Assembly: GCA_035465395.1 (NCBI GenBank)
Contig: DATHRK010000084.1
Location: forward strand, 30,046 to 94,045
Reading direction: 5' to 3'
DNA length: 64,000 bases
Origin: DATHRK01 sp035465395
GTDB taxonomy: Bacteria; Gemmatimonadota; Gemmatimonadetes; Longimicrobiales; RSA9
The notes under the pieces were generated by a model, which was given only the letters and a program-made list of their open reading frames with translations, ran no database searches and was not told the DNA's origin. The translations under genes were made by a program, and so were the position numbers. This document shows positions 45,766 to 54,832 of this stretch, one piece after another (the stretch's first letter is position 1; each line of letters starts with the position of its first letter).

Positions 45766-47238
45766 TCAGGGAATCGCCGCGGGGGGCGTCTCCTCCATCC
45801 GCGCCGCGTCGCGCGTCCCCACCCGTGCCAGCCAGCGGTTCGCGGCCAGGAAGATCGCGAGCGCGGCCGCCCACTCGATCAGCATCAGCCCGGCCCCGAA
45901 CGGCGAGATCTGAGGCTCGTCCTTGACCTGCCAGATCCACCAGCCGATCAGCACCAGCGCCTGCACCACCACGAAGTAGATCGCCCACTCCCAAACCACC
46001 CCCACGCGGGCGTCGGAATCGGCCGTGTTGACGAAGGTCTCGCGGAAGCGGCGGACGCCGTACTTGATGACCGCGAAGGCGAAGAACAGCCCGCTCACCA
46101 TGAGCCCCACGCCCCAGACGAAGTCCTGGTTGGCGAAGACCCCTGCGTCGAGCGCCGACGGCACGCCCAGCGCGAAGCCGAAGATCAGGACGAGCGCGAG
46201 CGCGCGGCCCCGGCTCGCCCCGCCGTCTACCAGCACACGCGTCGCCAGCTCGATCATGGCGATCAGGCTGGTCCACGCCGCGAACACCAGCGCGAGGAAG
46301 AACAGCGACATGAAGAAGCGCCCGCCCGGCATCTGCTGGAAGAGCTGCGGCACCCAGATGAAGGTGAGCCCTTCGTTGCCCGCCCCGACGATCTCCGAGG
46401 CGGCGTCCGGCATGATCGAGAAGACCGTGCACAGGACCATGATCCCCGCCAGCAGCGACACCGAGTTGTTGCCGAACGCCAGCAGGGCCGAGTTGAGGAC
46501 CGTGTCCTCGCGCGCCTTCATGTAGATCGCGTAGGTCAGCACGAGCCCCCACCCTGCCCCCGTGTCCCACGCGTTCTGGGTGAGGGCCTGGAGCCAGATG
46601 CTCGCGTCGGCGAGCTCGGACCACTCGAAGCCGAACAGGAAGTCGAGTCCGCGCGACGCGCCCGGCAGCGTCAGCGCTTTGATCGCGAGCGCGACGACCA
46701 GGACAAACAGCGTCGGGATCAGCACGCGCGCCGCCGCCTCGATGCCGCGGACTCCACGCCAGACCACGAACCCGGCCATGGCGAGCGCGAGCGCGTGGAA
46801 GCCCAGGACGCCGTACGAGTACGAGAAGGAATCCCAGAGCGCGCCCGGCTGCGCGCCGGAGAGCTCGCCGGTCAGCGAGCCCCAGAAGTAACGGATCGTC
46901 CAGCCCATGACGACCGCGTAGTAGAACATGATCGCGGTCGCGGTGAAGGCGACCCACGCGCCCATCCAGGCGAAGCGGGGCCCGAGCAGCCGCACGAACG
47001 CGCCGACCGGGCCCGCGCGGGTCCCCTTCCCCATGGCGAACTCCACCATGATGAGCGGCACCGACCAGAGCAGCAGGAAGGTGACCCAGGCGACCAGGAA
47101 CGCTCCGCCGCCGTTGGAAGCCGCGACGCGCGGGAAGCGCCATATGTTCCCGGTGCCGACGGCCATGCCCAGCATGGCCAGCAGCATGCCCCACCTGGAC
47201 GTGAAGGACGCGGCGCGCGCACCGGTTGAAGAAGCCAC
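45766..47238 (-). CDS. Sodium-dependent transporter, NSS/SNF family
   Basis: A 490-residue inner-membrane Na+ symporter for amino acids or similar solutes, with about 12 hydrophobic helices. The N-terminal hallmark is WGMLLAMLGMAVGTGNIWRFPRVAASNGGGAF, in its usual place at TM1. WDTGAGWGLVLTYAIYM and the FFLALVFAAWTSLIAMIE segment (TM8) are also typical. GTG 47238 has GGAG about 7 nt upstream. NSS transporters of the MetP type need a tiny MetS partner; a MetS-like gene lies at 27.5 kb. The substrate is not deducible. Confidence 0.92.
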   Translation of the reverse strand: MASSTGARAASFTSRWGMLLAMLGMAVGTGNIWRFPRVAASNGGGAFLVAWVTFLLLWSVPLIMVEFAMGKGTRAGPVGAFVRLLGPRFAWMGAWVAFTATAIMFYYAVVMGWTIRYFWGSLTGELSGAQPGALWDSFSYSYGVLGFHALALAMAGFVVWRGVRGIEAAARVLIPTLFVLVVALAIKALTLPGASRGLDFLFGFEWSELADASIWLQALTQNAWDTGAGWGLVLTYAIYMKAREDTVLNSALLAFGNNSVSLLAGIMVLCTVFSIMPDAASEIVGAGNEGLTFIWVPQLFQQMPGGRFFMSLFFLALVFAAWTSLIAMIELATRVLVDGGASRGRALALVLIFGFALGVPSALDAGVFANQDFVWGVGLMVSGLFFAFAVIKYGVRRFRETFVNTADSDARVGVVWEWAIYFVVVQALVLIGWWIWQVKDEPQISPFGAGLMLIEWAAALAIFLAANRWLARVGTRDAARMEETPPAAIP

Positions 47239-47360
47239 GACGCTCTCCGGATTCCGGGAATCCACGGCCGCCGATCGCGCGACGCGGGGCGGCCCGCAAG
47301 GGCGCACCGATGGTAGGGAGGGTGCCGGTCCTGCGCCACCGGGCGGTGGCTCCGGCCAGC

Positions 47361-47423
47361 GCCGCGTCCGGGGGTCCGGAACGCGGCGGACGGGGTCGAC
47401 CGCGGAAGCGGGCCGACCCCGTC
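47361..47423 (-). terminator. Tandem hairpins downstream of the HAF-repeat gene
   Basis: Two stem-loops lie in the 195-bp gap after the HAF-repeat gene. One has arms GACGGGGTCG and CGACCCCGTC (10 bp, 47389-47423); the other has arms GCCGCGT-CCGG and CCGG-A-ACGCGGC (47361-47387). Neither is followed by a T-run. They may terminate the HAF gene or stabilise mRNA ends. Confidence 0.35.
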
Positions 47424-47433
47424 TATGGACGTT

Positions 47434-48903
47434 CTAGCCGAGCGACGTCATGGCCTCGACGTACATGCCGAACAGCGCGGATGCCTCCCCCTCCACGAGC
47501 TGGCCGGAGTACACCATGGCCTGGACCTTGTGCGAGAAGGCTCGCAACTGAAGCATGGCCTCCGCGGTGCGGCCTTCGTCTCGCCGGCGCATGGCGTTGT
47601 ACAGCGACACGTGGAGGGCGTTCGCCCGCCCCGCCGACAGCGTCCCGGCGTCGGCCATCGCCTGCACCGCGTCGATCAGAGCCTGAATCGGATCGGTCGA
47701 TCCGCCCTCGCCTCCGCCCCCACCGTCGCCGCCGTCTCCGTCGGCCGTCCATACCGCAGCGTGCAGTACGCTCCCGAAGCGGATGTTGCCGACGATGGTG
47801 CCGCCGGCGTTGGAGGCCCCCGCCGCGCCCGCATCCGCGCCGCCCAGCGGCAGCGCCGCCGGGTCCGGGCCGGCCCATGCCGCCGGCGCGAACACGCCGT
47901 CGACGGTCTGGCTGACGCCGGCCACCACGCCGGCGCCGTCCAGATCCATCGCGTCGGAGAAGTCGCCACCCAGCGTCGCCAGATCGACGAGCTGTGTGCC
48001 GTCCCACAGGAACGCGTGGTCGCTGGTCGACATCACGCGGACCGCGGCCTGACCGAGCTCGTTCAGCGCGATGGCCTCGGCGGCGCCAGAGAGCGAAGGC
48101 GTCACGTCCACCATGCCCGAGGCGGGCGACCAGACGAACGCGTGCATGTCGCCGCTCGCGGTCTGCGCCGTGCCGGCCACGGAGCCGGCGTCGTTGATCG
48201 CCAGCGCCTCGCTGTACAGGCCCCCGAGCGTGCCCAGGTCGACGATGCCGCCGGCCGCGGGCCACAGGACCGCGTGCTCGTTGCCCGAGGCGTCCCTGGC
48301 CCAGCCCACGGCGTCGCCGGAGGCGTTCACGCCCAGCGCCGCGCTCTCCAGGCCGCCGAGCGTGCCCAGGTCCTGCAGCGAGCCGGCCGACCAGCGGAAC
48401 GCACGGCGGCTGCCGTCCGGCAGCCGGCTCCACCCGACGACGTTGCCCGCCGGATCGACGCCGGTGGGAGCCGTGAAGGAGCCGCCGAAGTCGCCGATGT
48501 CGGTGACGCCGCCGTCCGCCCACAGGGCCGTGCGCGTGACCGCGCCCTCCCGGAAGATGCCGGCGACGTGGCCGCCGGCCCCGATGAGCCAGGCCTCGCT
48601 GGCCCCCGAGCCGGGGGAGCCCAGGTCCTGCATCACGCCGTCGGAGAAGGCGAATGCGTGGATGGAGCCGTCCGCGGTCTGGGAGCGACCCACGACGGTA
48701 CCGTCGTCGTTCACGTCGAAGGCCACGGAGAACGCGCCGCCGAGCGTGCCGATGTCCTGCAGCGTGTACCCCGCCTCCACGACGGAAAGCGGCGGCTCGA
48801 GCCCGGCGGAGACCGGGTCGGTCGCGCTCTCGCAGCCGAAGACGGCGAAGGCACCGAGGAGTACGGGGAGAGTCATCGCACGGGAGGATGACCGTACCCT
48901 CAT
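47434..48903 (-). CDS. HAF-repeat beta-propeller lipoprotein
   Basis: A 489-residue lipoprotein (signal MTLPVLLGAFAVFGCES with lipobox cysteine). Seven clear HAF-type repeats of about 42 residues follow, with the pattern L-x-D-L-G-T-L-G-G, then A-x-x-V-N-x-x-G-x-x-V-G, then HAFxW. An eighth is degenerate. Together they suggest a propeller. A Gly/Asp linker leads to a C-terminal helical domain of about 85 residues (PIQALIDAVQAMADAG onward), reminiscent of FIMAH-type ends. GGAGG lies 5 nt before ATG 48903. It is probably a surface protein; partner unknown. Confidence 0.82.
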   Translation of the reverse strand: MRVRSSSRAMTLPVLLGAFAVFGCESATDPVSAGLEPPLSVVEAGYTLQDIGTLGGAFSVAFDVNDDGTVVGRSQTADGSIHAFAFSDGVMQDLGSPGSGASEAWLIGAGGHVAGIFREGAVTRTALWADGGVTDIGDFGGSFTAPTGVDPAGNVVGWSRLPDGSRRAFRWSAGSLQDLGTLGGLESAALGVNASGDAVGWARDASGNEHAVLWPAAGGIVDLGTLGGLYSEALAINDAGSVAGTAQTASGDMHAFVWSPASGMVDVTPSLSGAAEAIALNELGQAAVRVMSTSDHAFLWDGTQLVDLATLGGDFSDAMDLDGAGVVAGVSQTVDGVFAPAAWAGPDPAALPLGGADAGAAGASNAGGTIVGNIRFGSVLHAAVWTADGDGGDGGGGGEGGSTDPIQALIDAVQAMADAGTLSAGRANALHVSLYNAMRRRDEGRTAEAMLQLRAFSHKVQAMVYSGQLVEGEASALFGMYVEAMTSLG

Positions 48904-49145
48904 GGGGACCTCCAATAGGCTGTCGATCGCCCGCCGCGGACCGAGCCAGGCCGTATCGGCGCAGAGGCGTATGCGGTAGGAAGGCCACCCTTCACGGCCG
49001 GACTGCGCCGCAGGAAGGCGCACCTTGCCCACCGCATGTCGTTTTTTTCGGGGGAGAACCGCGAAGAGCGGCCGGATAGGAAATCTAAACGCGTGCGGAC
49101 ACGCGCATCAATCCCTGCGTAGAGACGGGCCACCCGCCGGGTTCG

Positions 49146-49481
49146 TCACTCGGGGTGCTGCGGATCCTTCTGGCGGGGCGCCCAGAGGCGCCTACCGAGC
49201 GCCGTGAAGATAGCCAGCGCGACGATCGCGAGCAGGGTGATCGCCACGGGCCACCGAAGGGATCCGAGGAGCGACCATGTGTCGATCGCGACCAGCAGGC
49301 CCACGAGCGCTCCCAGGACGACGTGGCGCAGTACGGTACGAAAGGGATGCTTGACGCGGGCGTTGTGGCGCCGGACCTCGACCGTCGTCCAGATGAACAG
49401 GAACGCGAAGACGCCCAGTCCGGTCAGCAGCCCACGAAGCGGATAGACGAGAGTGATCAGGTCGGGGTCGATTTGAGGCAT
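49146..49481 (-). CDS. Small inner-membrane protein with three predicted spans
   Basis: A 111-residue membrane protein. Predicted spans are LRGLLTGLGVFAFLFIWTTV, VLRHVVLGALVGLLVAIDTW and WPVAITLLAIVALAIFTALG. Charged loops (EVRRHNARVKHPFR) sit between them and a basic tail follows. ATG 49481 begins the conserved-looking part, and a GAAGATCCGCG stretch upstream is only a weak binding site. No family is recognised. It stands alone, with 409 bp of upstream intergenic DNA. Confidence 0.62.
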   Translation of the reverse strand: MPQIDPDLITLVYPLRGLLTGLGVFAFLFIWTTVEVRRHNARVKHPFRTVLRHVVLGALVGLLVAIDTWSLLGSLRWPVAITLLAIVALAIFTALGRRLWAPRQKDPQHPE

Positions 49482-49772
49482 CGCGGATCTTCGGGTCGAA
49501 GCCAGACTCGGGGCCCGTTCCCTCACCCACCGGGCCGTCCGAAGATACGAGCGTGCATCGGGTCTCGGAAACCGGGGTGCCAGCGGGGGTGACGCGCCAG
49601 GGCGTCGGGTCGTCACTCGGGAGTGCGCCTCTCCCCCCCCGGCGCCCGGCGTGGCCTCCCCCCACCGCCGGCTGCGCAGGACCACGAATCGTTCCGCGAG
49701 CGTCGTATCGAATCGTTACGAAACGCGGGCGCCGCGACACTCCCGACGGCGGCTCAGATCGTTGTTCTGGAA

Positions 49773-49788
49773 TGACTTAGCGAAGTCA
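49773..49788. promoter_or_regulatory. Inverted repeat TGACTT-N4-AAGTCA
   Basis: Perfect 6-bp arms separated by AGCG, just upstream of the sigma-54-like element and about 100 bp before the DUF2188-like gene. A dimeric regulator site is plausible; the regulator is unknown. Confidence 0.35.
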
Positions 49789-49795
49789 ACGCGGA

Positions 49796-49811
49796 TTGGC
49801 ACGTGGCTTGA
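49796..49811 (+). promoter_or_regulatory. Sigma-54-like promoter element
   Basis: TTGGCACG followed by N4-TTGA approximates the TGGCACG-N4-TTGCA consensus. The GG at -24 and the spacing are right, but the -12 dinucleotide is GA and not GC. The element lies 80 bp upstream of a small gene. It is a candidate only. Confidence 0.3.
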
Positions 49812-49890
49812 CCCCTACGGATCGTCACGCGGCGACGGACCGCGCGAGAGGGCCGGTCGACGAGGACCGGTAGCTTCCACGGAGGTTCCG

Positions 49891-50112
49891 ATGGTTCGGA
49901 GTCTGTACGAGGTCGTACCGACGACGGGAGGGCGTTGGTCGGTCCGCACGGCGGCGTCCAAGACGGACAGCCTGCACTACACGAGGCAGTCGGCGGAGGA
50001 CCGCGGCGCGGGGCTCGCGCGAGCGAACCTGCCAAGCAAGGTGGTGATCCGCCGCCTCGACGGCACCGTCGAGGAGGAGCGCACCTACGGCGGGCAACTC
50101 GCCGCCCAGTAG
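49891..50112 (+). CDS. DUF2188-like small protein (73 aa)
   Basis: A 73-residue soluble protein with a three-strand/helix pattern: MVRSLYEVVPTTGGRWSVR, TDSLHYTRQSAEDRGAGLARAN (helix), PSKVVIRRLDGTVEEERTYG. This matches the small DUF2188 family, in which a query-like beta hairpin, helix and final strand repeat. GGAGG lies 7 nt before ATG 49891. These proteins are often stress-linked, but function is unproven. A sigma-54-like element lies upstream. Confidence 0.75.
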   Translation: MVRSLYEVVPTTGGRWSVRTAASKTDSLHYTRQSAEDRGAGLARANLPSKVVIRRLDGTVEEERTYGGQLAAQ

Positions 50113-50216
50113 TAGGGCCCGTCGGAGTCGTCCCGCGTGCTCGCTCGGCGCGCAGTTTCGCCGGCGGAGCGGCTCCGACGCGCCCAAACGGCCGCCTCCA
50201 GTCGTTCGCCGACCTC

Positions 50217-53114
50217 CTACGTGCCCTCTTCCCCCGGGACCAGCGACACCTGCACGAAGTCGTCGGTCGTGAGGGTCTGCAGAGCCGCGGCGTGAATTCC
50301 CTCCGGGCTCAGATTCCGCAGCCTTTCCTCGTAGTCCAGCAGCTCACCGAATTCCCGGCCGTTCCACCAGAGGCTGGAGAGCGCACCGTTCCAGAAGCCG
50401 TTCTCGCGTAGTGCCGTCTGGCGGTCGCGTCGCTGGATCTCGCGCACCGTAGCCACCTCCTCTGCGGTCGGCGCCGCGTCACGCATGAGCTCGATCTGCC
50501 GGAACACCTCGTCGGTGAGCTCGTCCAGGCGGGCCGGGTCCGCTGCGAAGCTTATGCGCACCGTGTACCTCTCCCAGGGGTCGCGTTGCAGCGTCCCGCT
50601 CACGCTCACGCCGTACGTGCCTCCCATGTCCTCGCGCAGCTTCTCCCGCAGCCGGATCTGGAGGACGTCGGCCATCGACGTCAGGTCGTGCTCGAGCCGG
50701 CGGGACCACGCCAGCGGCCCCGTGAACACGATCTGCGTGCGACCCTGTTCCTCCTCGCCGCGCCGGACCACCTTGCGGATCACGCCTTCCGGCGGCCGGA
50801 TGCCCTGGTCCACCCACGCCTCCGAGTCCGGCCGCACCGGCAAGCTCGCGATCCACTGCTCCGCGAGCGGTCGGACCTCCTCCGCGGCGAAAGCACCGAC
50901 GAGGAAGAACGCGAAGTCATCGGCGTCCGCGAAACGCTCCGCGTAGATCCGCATCGCCTGTTCGGTGTCGAGCGCCAGGAACGTCTCGGCGGTGGATGGG
51001 CGCGCGCGCGGGTGGTTCTGCGTGAGCGTCGCGTTGAGCGTGTCGAAGAACACGCGCACGGGCGTCGCGCCCTGGTTGCGGGTGAACTCCACCATCCGTT
51101 GCCGCCACGCCTCGAAGGCCTGCTCGTCGGTGCGCGGCGCGGTGAACATCAGGTAGGTGAGCTGGAACAGCGTCTCCAGGTCGCGCGGCGACGCCTGGCC
51201 GCTCAGGCCCTCCGACAGCGGGCCCACGAAGGCGCGCACGCCCACCGCCTTGCCCGTCAGCGCCTTGCGCAGCTCCACCTGGCTCATCGCGCCCAGGCCG
51301 CCCTCGCCGGCGATGGCGTCGGAGTACTGGGCCGCGTCCACGTCGGCGTCGGGGTAGAGCGAGACACCCCCGGGGCTCAGGGCCTGGAAGAGGATCTGGT
51401 CGTCGCGAAAATCGGTGCTCTTGAGGAACACGTGCGCACCGTTGGACAGGCGCCACTCCAGCACGTCCACGTCCTCGTGCAGCGTCTCCTCCACGACGCT
51501 CCCCGGCTCGGGCACGACCGCCACGAGCGGGCCGCTCGCCACGCGATCCTCGAACGGCTCGATCTCGCTGGATTCGACCTCCCGGAACACCGCGAGCAGC
51601 TCTTCCTCGGCGGGCATGTCGAGCCCCTCCTTCTCGGGGCCCGAGACCAGAATCACCCGGTTGACCTCGGTGATCCACCGCGACGCGAGCGTGTTGACTT
51701 CCTCCAGCGTGACGCCCGGCACGAAGCGCCGCGCGAGCCGGTAATCGGTCTCGATTCCGGGGACGGCGTTGCCGTTGAGCACGTGCGCGGTGTACGCGGT
51801 CACGAGGCGGGCGGAGGGTTGGTTGGCGCGTTCCGCGTAGGCCTGCTCCATGCCGCGCAGTACGCCGACCTTGGCGCGCTCGAGCTCGGTTTCGGTGAAG
51901 CCGTGCCTGTCCACCCGCTCGGCCTCGGTCAGGATCGATTCGAGCGCCCGCACCACCCCGCCCTCCGGGACGAGCGCGCCGAGGGTGTACGCGCCCCGTG
52001 TGCGCCCGAGCCGTCCCTTGCTGGAGAACGAGAGCAGGAAGGGGGCGTCGGGCTGCCGACGGATCTCGTCCAGGCGCTGGTTGAGCATGGTGAAGTAGAG
52101 GCGCTCGACGAGCTGACGGCGGTAGTCGCCCACCGTGAGGTCCTCGTCGAGGTCGAGCTTGTGGTAGACGATCAGCTGCGTCTGCGTGAGCTCCGGGTCC
52201 GTCTCGATCGAGACGAGGACGTCCTCGTGGCCGGGGATCTCGAAGCTCGGCCGCGGGCGCGCCTCCTCGCGCGGCTGGAGCCGGGAGAAGTGCCTGAGCA
52301 CGAGCCCCTCTATGCTGTCGGCGTCGAAGTCGCCGACGGCAACGACCGACATCAAAGCGGGGCGGTACCAGTCCCGGTAGAAGCGGGAGACGGCGTCCTG
52401 CTCGAAGCTCTCGAGCGACTCCTGCGTGCCGATCGGCAGGCGGTCGGCGTAGCGCGAGCCGTGGAAGATCAGGGGAAACTGCCGATCCCGAATGCGCGCG
52501 CCGGCGCCGCGGCCGATGCGCCACTCTTCGATGACGACGCCGCGCTCCATGTCCACCTGCTCGGCGTCGAAGACCTGGCCCCCGGCCCAGTCTTCCAGGA
52601 TTTCGAAGGCGCGCTCCAGCGGACCCGCGGTGTCGGTCGGGACATGAAGCATGTACACGGTCTCATCGAAGCTCGTGTACGCGTTCACATCGGGGCCGAA
52701 CTGCATGCCGATGGACTCGAGATACGCTCGCAGCTCTTCGCCCGTGAAGCGCTCCGTCCCGTTGAAGGCCATGTGCTCCACGAAGTGCGCTAGCCCGCGC
52801 TGGTCCTCGTCCTCGAGAACCGATCCGGCGTCGACCACCAGGCGCAGATCGGCGCGGTCCTCGGGCTCGTCGTTGGCGCGGATGAAATAGCGCAGGCCGT
52901 TGTCGAGAACGCCGGCGCGAACCGCGGGATCGAGCGTCAGCTCCGTGCCGAGGGACGCGGTGTCCAGAGGCGAGGGTGGCAGCTCCGGGGCGGCGTCCAC
53001 GACCGGCTCCTGCGCCCAGGCGAGGCCGGGCAGGCACGCCACGACGCATGAGAGGAGCATGGACCGGGCGGTGACCGTGACTGGACGAAACGAGAGGCTG
53101 GGCAGGCTCGACAC
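50217..53114 (-). CDS. M16-family zinc protease (pitrilysin type)
   Basis: A 965-residue exported protease. The inverted zinc motif is H110-x-x-E113-H114 (AHFVEHMAFNGT), with a downstream Glu in ERGVVIEEWR. The second half repeats the M16 fold without a zinc motif (PRTDEQAFEAWRQRM, FFLVGAFAAEEVRPL), so it is a two-repeat enzyme acting in the periplasm or outside. The signal peptide is the stretch to about residue 35 (ACLPGLAWAQ). GTG 53114 has GGAG about 9 nt upstream. Divergent from a small membrane-protein gene. Confidence 0.93.
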   Translation of the reverse strand: MSSLPSLSFRPVTVTARSMLLSCVVACLPGLAWAQEPVVDAAPELPPSPLDTASLGTELTLDPAVRAGVLDNGLRYFIRANDEPEDRADLRLVVDAGSVLEDEDQRGLAHFVEHMAFNGTERFTGEELRAYLESIGMQFGPDVNAYTSFDETVYMLHVPTDTAGPLERAFEILEDWAGGQVFDAEQVDMERGVVIEEWRIGRGAGARIRDRQFPLIFHGSRYADRLPIGTQESLESFEQDAVSRFYRDWYRPALMSVVAVGDFDADSIEGLVLRHFSRLQPREEARPRPSFEIPGHEDVLVSIETDPELTQTQLIVYHKLDLDEDLTVGDYRRQLVERLYFTMLNQRLDEIRRQPDAPFLLSFSSKGRLGRTRGAYTLGALVPEGGVVRALESILTEAERVDRHGFTETELERAKVGVLRGMEQAYAERANQPSARLVTAYTAHVLNGNAVPGIETDYRLARRFVPGVTLEEVNTLASRWITEVNRVILVSGPEKEGLDMPAEEELLAVFREVESSEIEPFEDRVASGPLVAVVPEPGSVVEETLHEDVDVLEWRLSNGAHVFLKSTDFRDDQILFQALSPGGVSLYPDADVDAAQYSDAIAGEGGLGAMSQVELRKALTGKAVGVRAFVGPLSEGLSGQASPRDLETLFQLTYLMFTAPRTDEQAFEAWRQRMVEFTRNQGATPVRVFFDTLNATLTQNHPRARPSTAETFLALDTEQAMRIYAERFADADDFAFFLVGAFAAEEVRPLAEQWIASLPVRPDSEAWVDQGIRPPEGVIRKVVRRGEEEQGRTQIVFTGPLAWSRRLEHDLTSMADVLQIRLREKLREDMGGTYGVSVSGTLQRDPWERYTVRISFAADPARLDELTDEVFRQIELMRDAAPTAEEVATVREIQRRDRQTALRENGFWNGALSSLWWNGREFGELLDYEERLRNLSPEGIHAAALQTLTTDDFVQVSLVPGEEGT

Positions 53115-53345
53115 GGTGATTCTCCGGCTGGAGGGTCGAAAAGCTCGGGGGCCGGGTGCTCCGCGGCCGGAAGTTCCGGGCGAGCGCGCCGGCTGCATGG
53201 CAGGTCGCTACCGGCTCAAGATGTGCATGCCCGGCAGGTTGCGGCAAGCCGGCCCCCTCGGCGGAAACGCGAGCACTTGCCTCGCCGGGCGCGGCCGGAT
53301 GAGATTGCCATCGCAACCTGCTCGATCGGCCCTGGAGTCTGCAGC

Positions 53346-53675
53346 ATGATCACCCCCGGCTGGCGCATCTTCCTGGTTCTCACCAGCGCGATCTTCTACA
53401 GCGGAGCCGGGGCCGCTCTGGCGCTCGGCACGTTCCGCCGGCGGATGGTGGACGAGCTGGAGTTCAGCGCCCTGGGCGCGGGCGTCGTGTTCTTCTTCGC
53501 CTCGGTCCTCCTGGTTCCCGCCGCCGGCCTTCTCGCGGTCCCGGCATTCGGCACCGTGGTCGCGTGGGTCGGTTATTTGATCGCGGCCCAGCGGCTGGGG
53601 CTCTTCGCGGTCGAGACGGGTCCGCCCGAGCCCCGCCCCAGGCCCGTGCGCGGCGCTCCGCCTCCGGCCCGCTGA
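53346..53675 (+). CDS. Small membrane protein (109 aa)
   Basis: A 109-residue protein with about three hydrophobic segments (WRIFLVLTSAIFYSGAGAALAL, LGAGVVFFFASVLLVPAAGLL, FGTVVAWVGYLIAA) and a Pro/Arg tail. ATG 53346 starts it. The stop overlaps a CTG that may start the glycerate kinase gene. Unknown function. Confidence 0.6.
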   Translation: MITPGWRIFLVLTSAIFYSGAGAALALGTFRRRMVDELEFSALGAGVVFFFASVLLVPAAGLLAVPAFGTVVAWVGYLIAAQRLGLFAVETGPPEPRPRPVRGAPPPAR

Positions 53676-54832
53676 CGACACCTTCCCCTTCCCCGCGTCC
53701 GGGGGACGCCACGGCCCACGGCCCGCGCGACGCGGTCCTGGTCTGTCCCACCTCCTTCAAGGGCACGATCCCCGCCGACACCGCTGCCCGCGCCATGGCG
53801 GCTGGGCTGCGCGCGGCCGGAGTCGGCCCAGTCGACGAGCTGCCGCTGTCCGACGGAGGCGACGGTCTCCTGGCCGCTGTCGCCGCCGTCCTCCCCGGCG
53901 CAGAGCGCATGGGGGCTGAGGTCGCGGGTCCGCTCGGGCAGCCAATCAGCGCCGAATACCTGCAGCACGGGGCCACGGCCTACGTGGAGAGCGCAGGGAC
54001 CTGCGGCCTCGCGCTGGTCCCGCCCGCCCGACGAGACCCTGTGCGCGCCACGACGCGCGGCCTCGGCGAGCTGATCGGCGCGTTGCGCGCGGACGCGTTG
54101 GTCCTCGGACTGGGAGGCTCCGCGACGGTGGACGGCGGCGCCGGGATGGCGCAGGCGCTCGGCTGGCGATTGCTGAACGGCGTCGGTAGGCCCATCGGTC
54201 CGGGCGGCGGCGGCCTCCTGTCGCTGCGTAGGGTCGCGCCGCCGGAGCCCGTGCCGGCCGGCGACGGGGGCGCGAGGATCTCCCCACCCCACCGCGTCAC
54301 CGCCCTCGCCGACGTCCGCAACCGGCTCCTGGGCGCCGACGGCGCGGCGCGCGTGTTCGCGCCCCAGAAGGGCGCCGACGCGGACGACGTGCGACGGCTG
54401 GAGGAGGGTCTGGAACGGCTCGCCGAGCGCATCCGCTCCGACCTCGGCGTGGACATCGCGGGGATCGAGGGCGGGGGCGCCGGCGGCGGGCTGGGTGCGG
54501 GCGCCGTCGCCTTCCTGGGCGCCAGCCTCGAGGGCGGCTCAGCGTGGATGCTCGATGCCACCGGGTTCGACGCGCGTCTCGCCCGCGCCCGCCTCGTCAT
54601 CACCGGCGAGGGCGCCTACGACGGCCAGAGCGGCATGGGGAAGATCGTCGGCGCCATCGTGGATCGAGCCGGAGCAGCGGGCGTACCGGTGCTCGTAATC
54701 GCGGGACGGACTTCGGCCCCGGCGCGCGAAGGCGTGCGCGTCCTCACGGACGGAGGCTCCGTGCTGGAGGCCGGCGACCTGGCGAGGCTCGCGGCTACGG
54801 GCGCGGCGGCGGAGGGAAGGCGCGAGGCTTAG
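53672..54832 (+). CDS. Glycerate kinase
   Basis: A kinase of about 386 residues of the bacterial glycerate 2-kinase family (GarK/GlxK type). PTSFKGTIPADTAARAMAAGL is the N-terminal substrate region, then LPLSDGGDGLL, LGLGGSATVDGGAGMAQALG, PQKGAD and VITGEGAYDGQSGMGKIVG. It would phosphorylate D-glycerate for glycolysis. The start is uncertain: CTG 53672 overlaps the previous stop, while GTG 53564 would extend 36 residues into the upstream gene. No ATG lies before the domain. Its stop overlaps the convergent ada stop. Confidence 0.85.
   Translation: MTTPSPSPRPGDATAHGPRDAVLVCPTSFKGTIPADTAARAMAAGLRAAGVGPVDELPLSDGGDGLLAAVAAVLPGAERMGAEVAGPLGQPISAEYLQHGATAYVESAGTCGLALVPPARRDPVRATTRGLGELIGALRADALVLGLGGSATVDGGAGMAQALGWRLLNGVGRPIGPGGGGLLSLRRVAPPEPVPAGDGGARISPPHRVTALADVRNRLLGADGAARVFAPQKGADADDVRRLEEGLERLAERIRSDLGVDIAGIEGGGAGGGLGAGAVAFLGASLEGGSAWMLDATGFDARLARARLVITGEGAYDGQSGMGKIVGAIVDRAGAAGVPVLVIAGRTSAPAREGVRVLTDGGSVLEAGDLARLAATGAAAEGRREA

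Larger units (their letters stand above)
49482..49890. other. 409-bp divergent intergenic region
   Basis: No convincing gene. The minus-strand membrane-protein gene and the plus-strand DUF2188-like gene diverge from here. The right-hand 120 bp hold a TGACTT-AGCG-AAGTCA inverted repeat and a sigma-54-like element, listed separately. The left part is GC-rich with no structure I can support. Confidence 0.6.

Noticed and set aside
50120..50180. CGTCGGAG/CTCCGACG inverted repeat between DUF2188-like and M16 genes
   Set aside because: The arms are separated by 45 bases, so a stable hairpin is doubtful.
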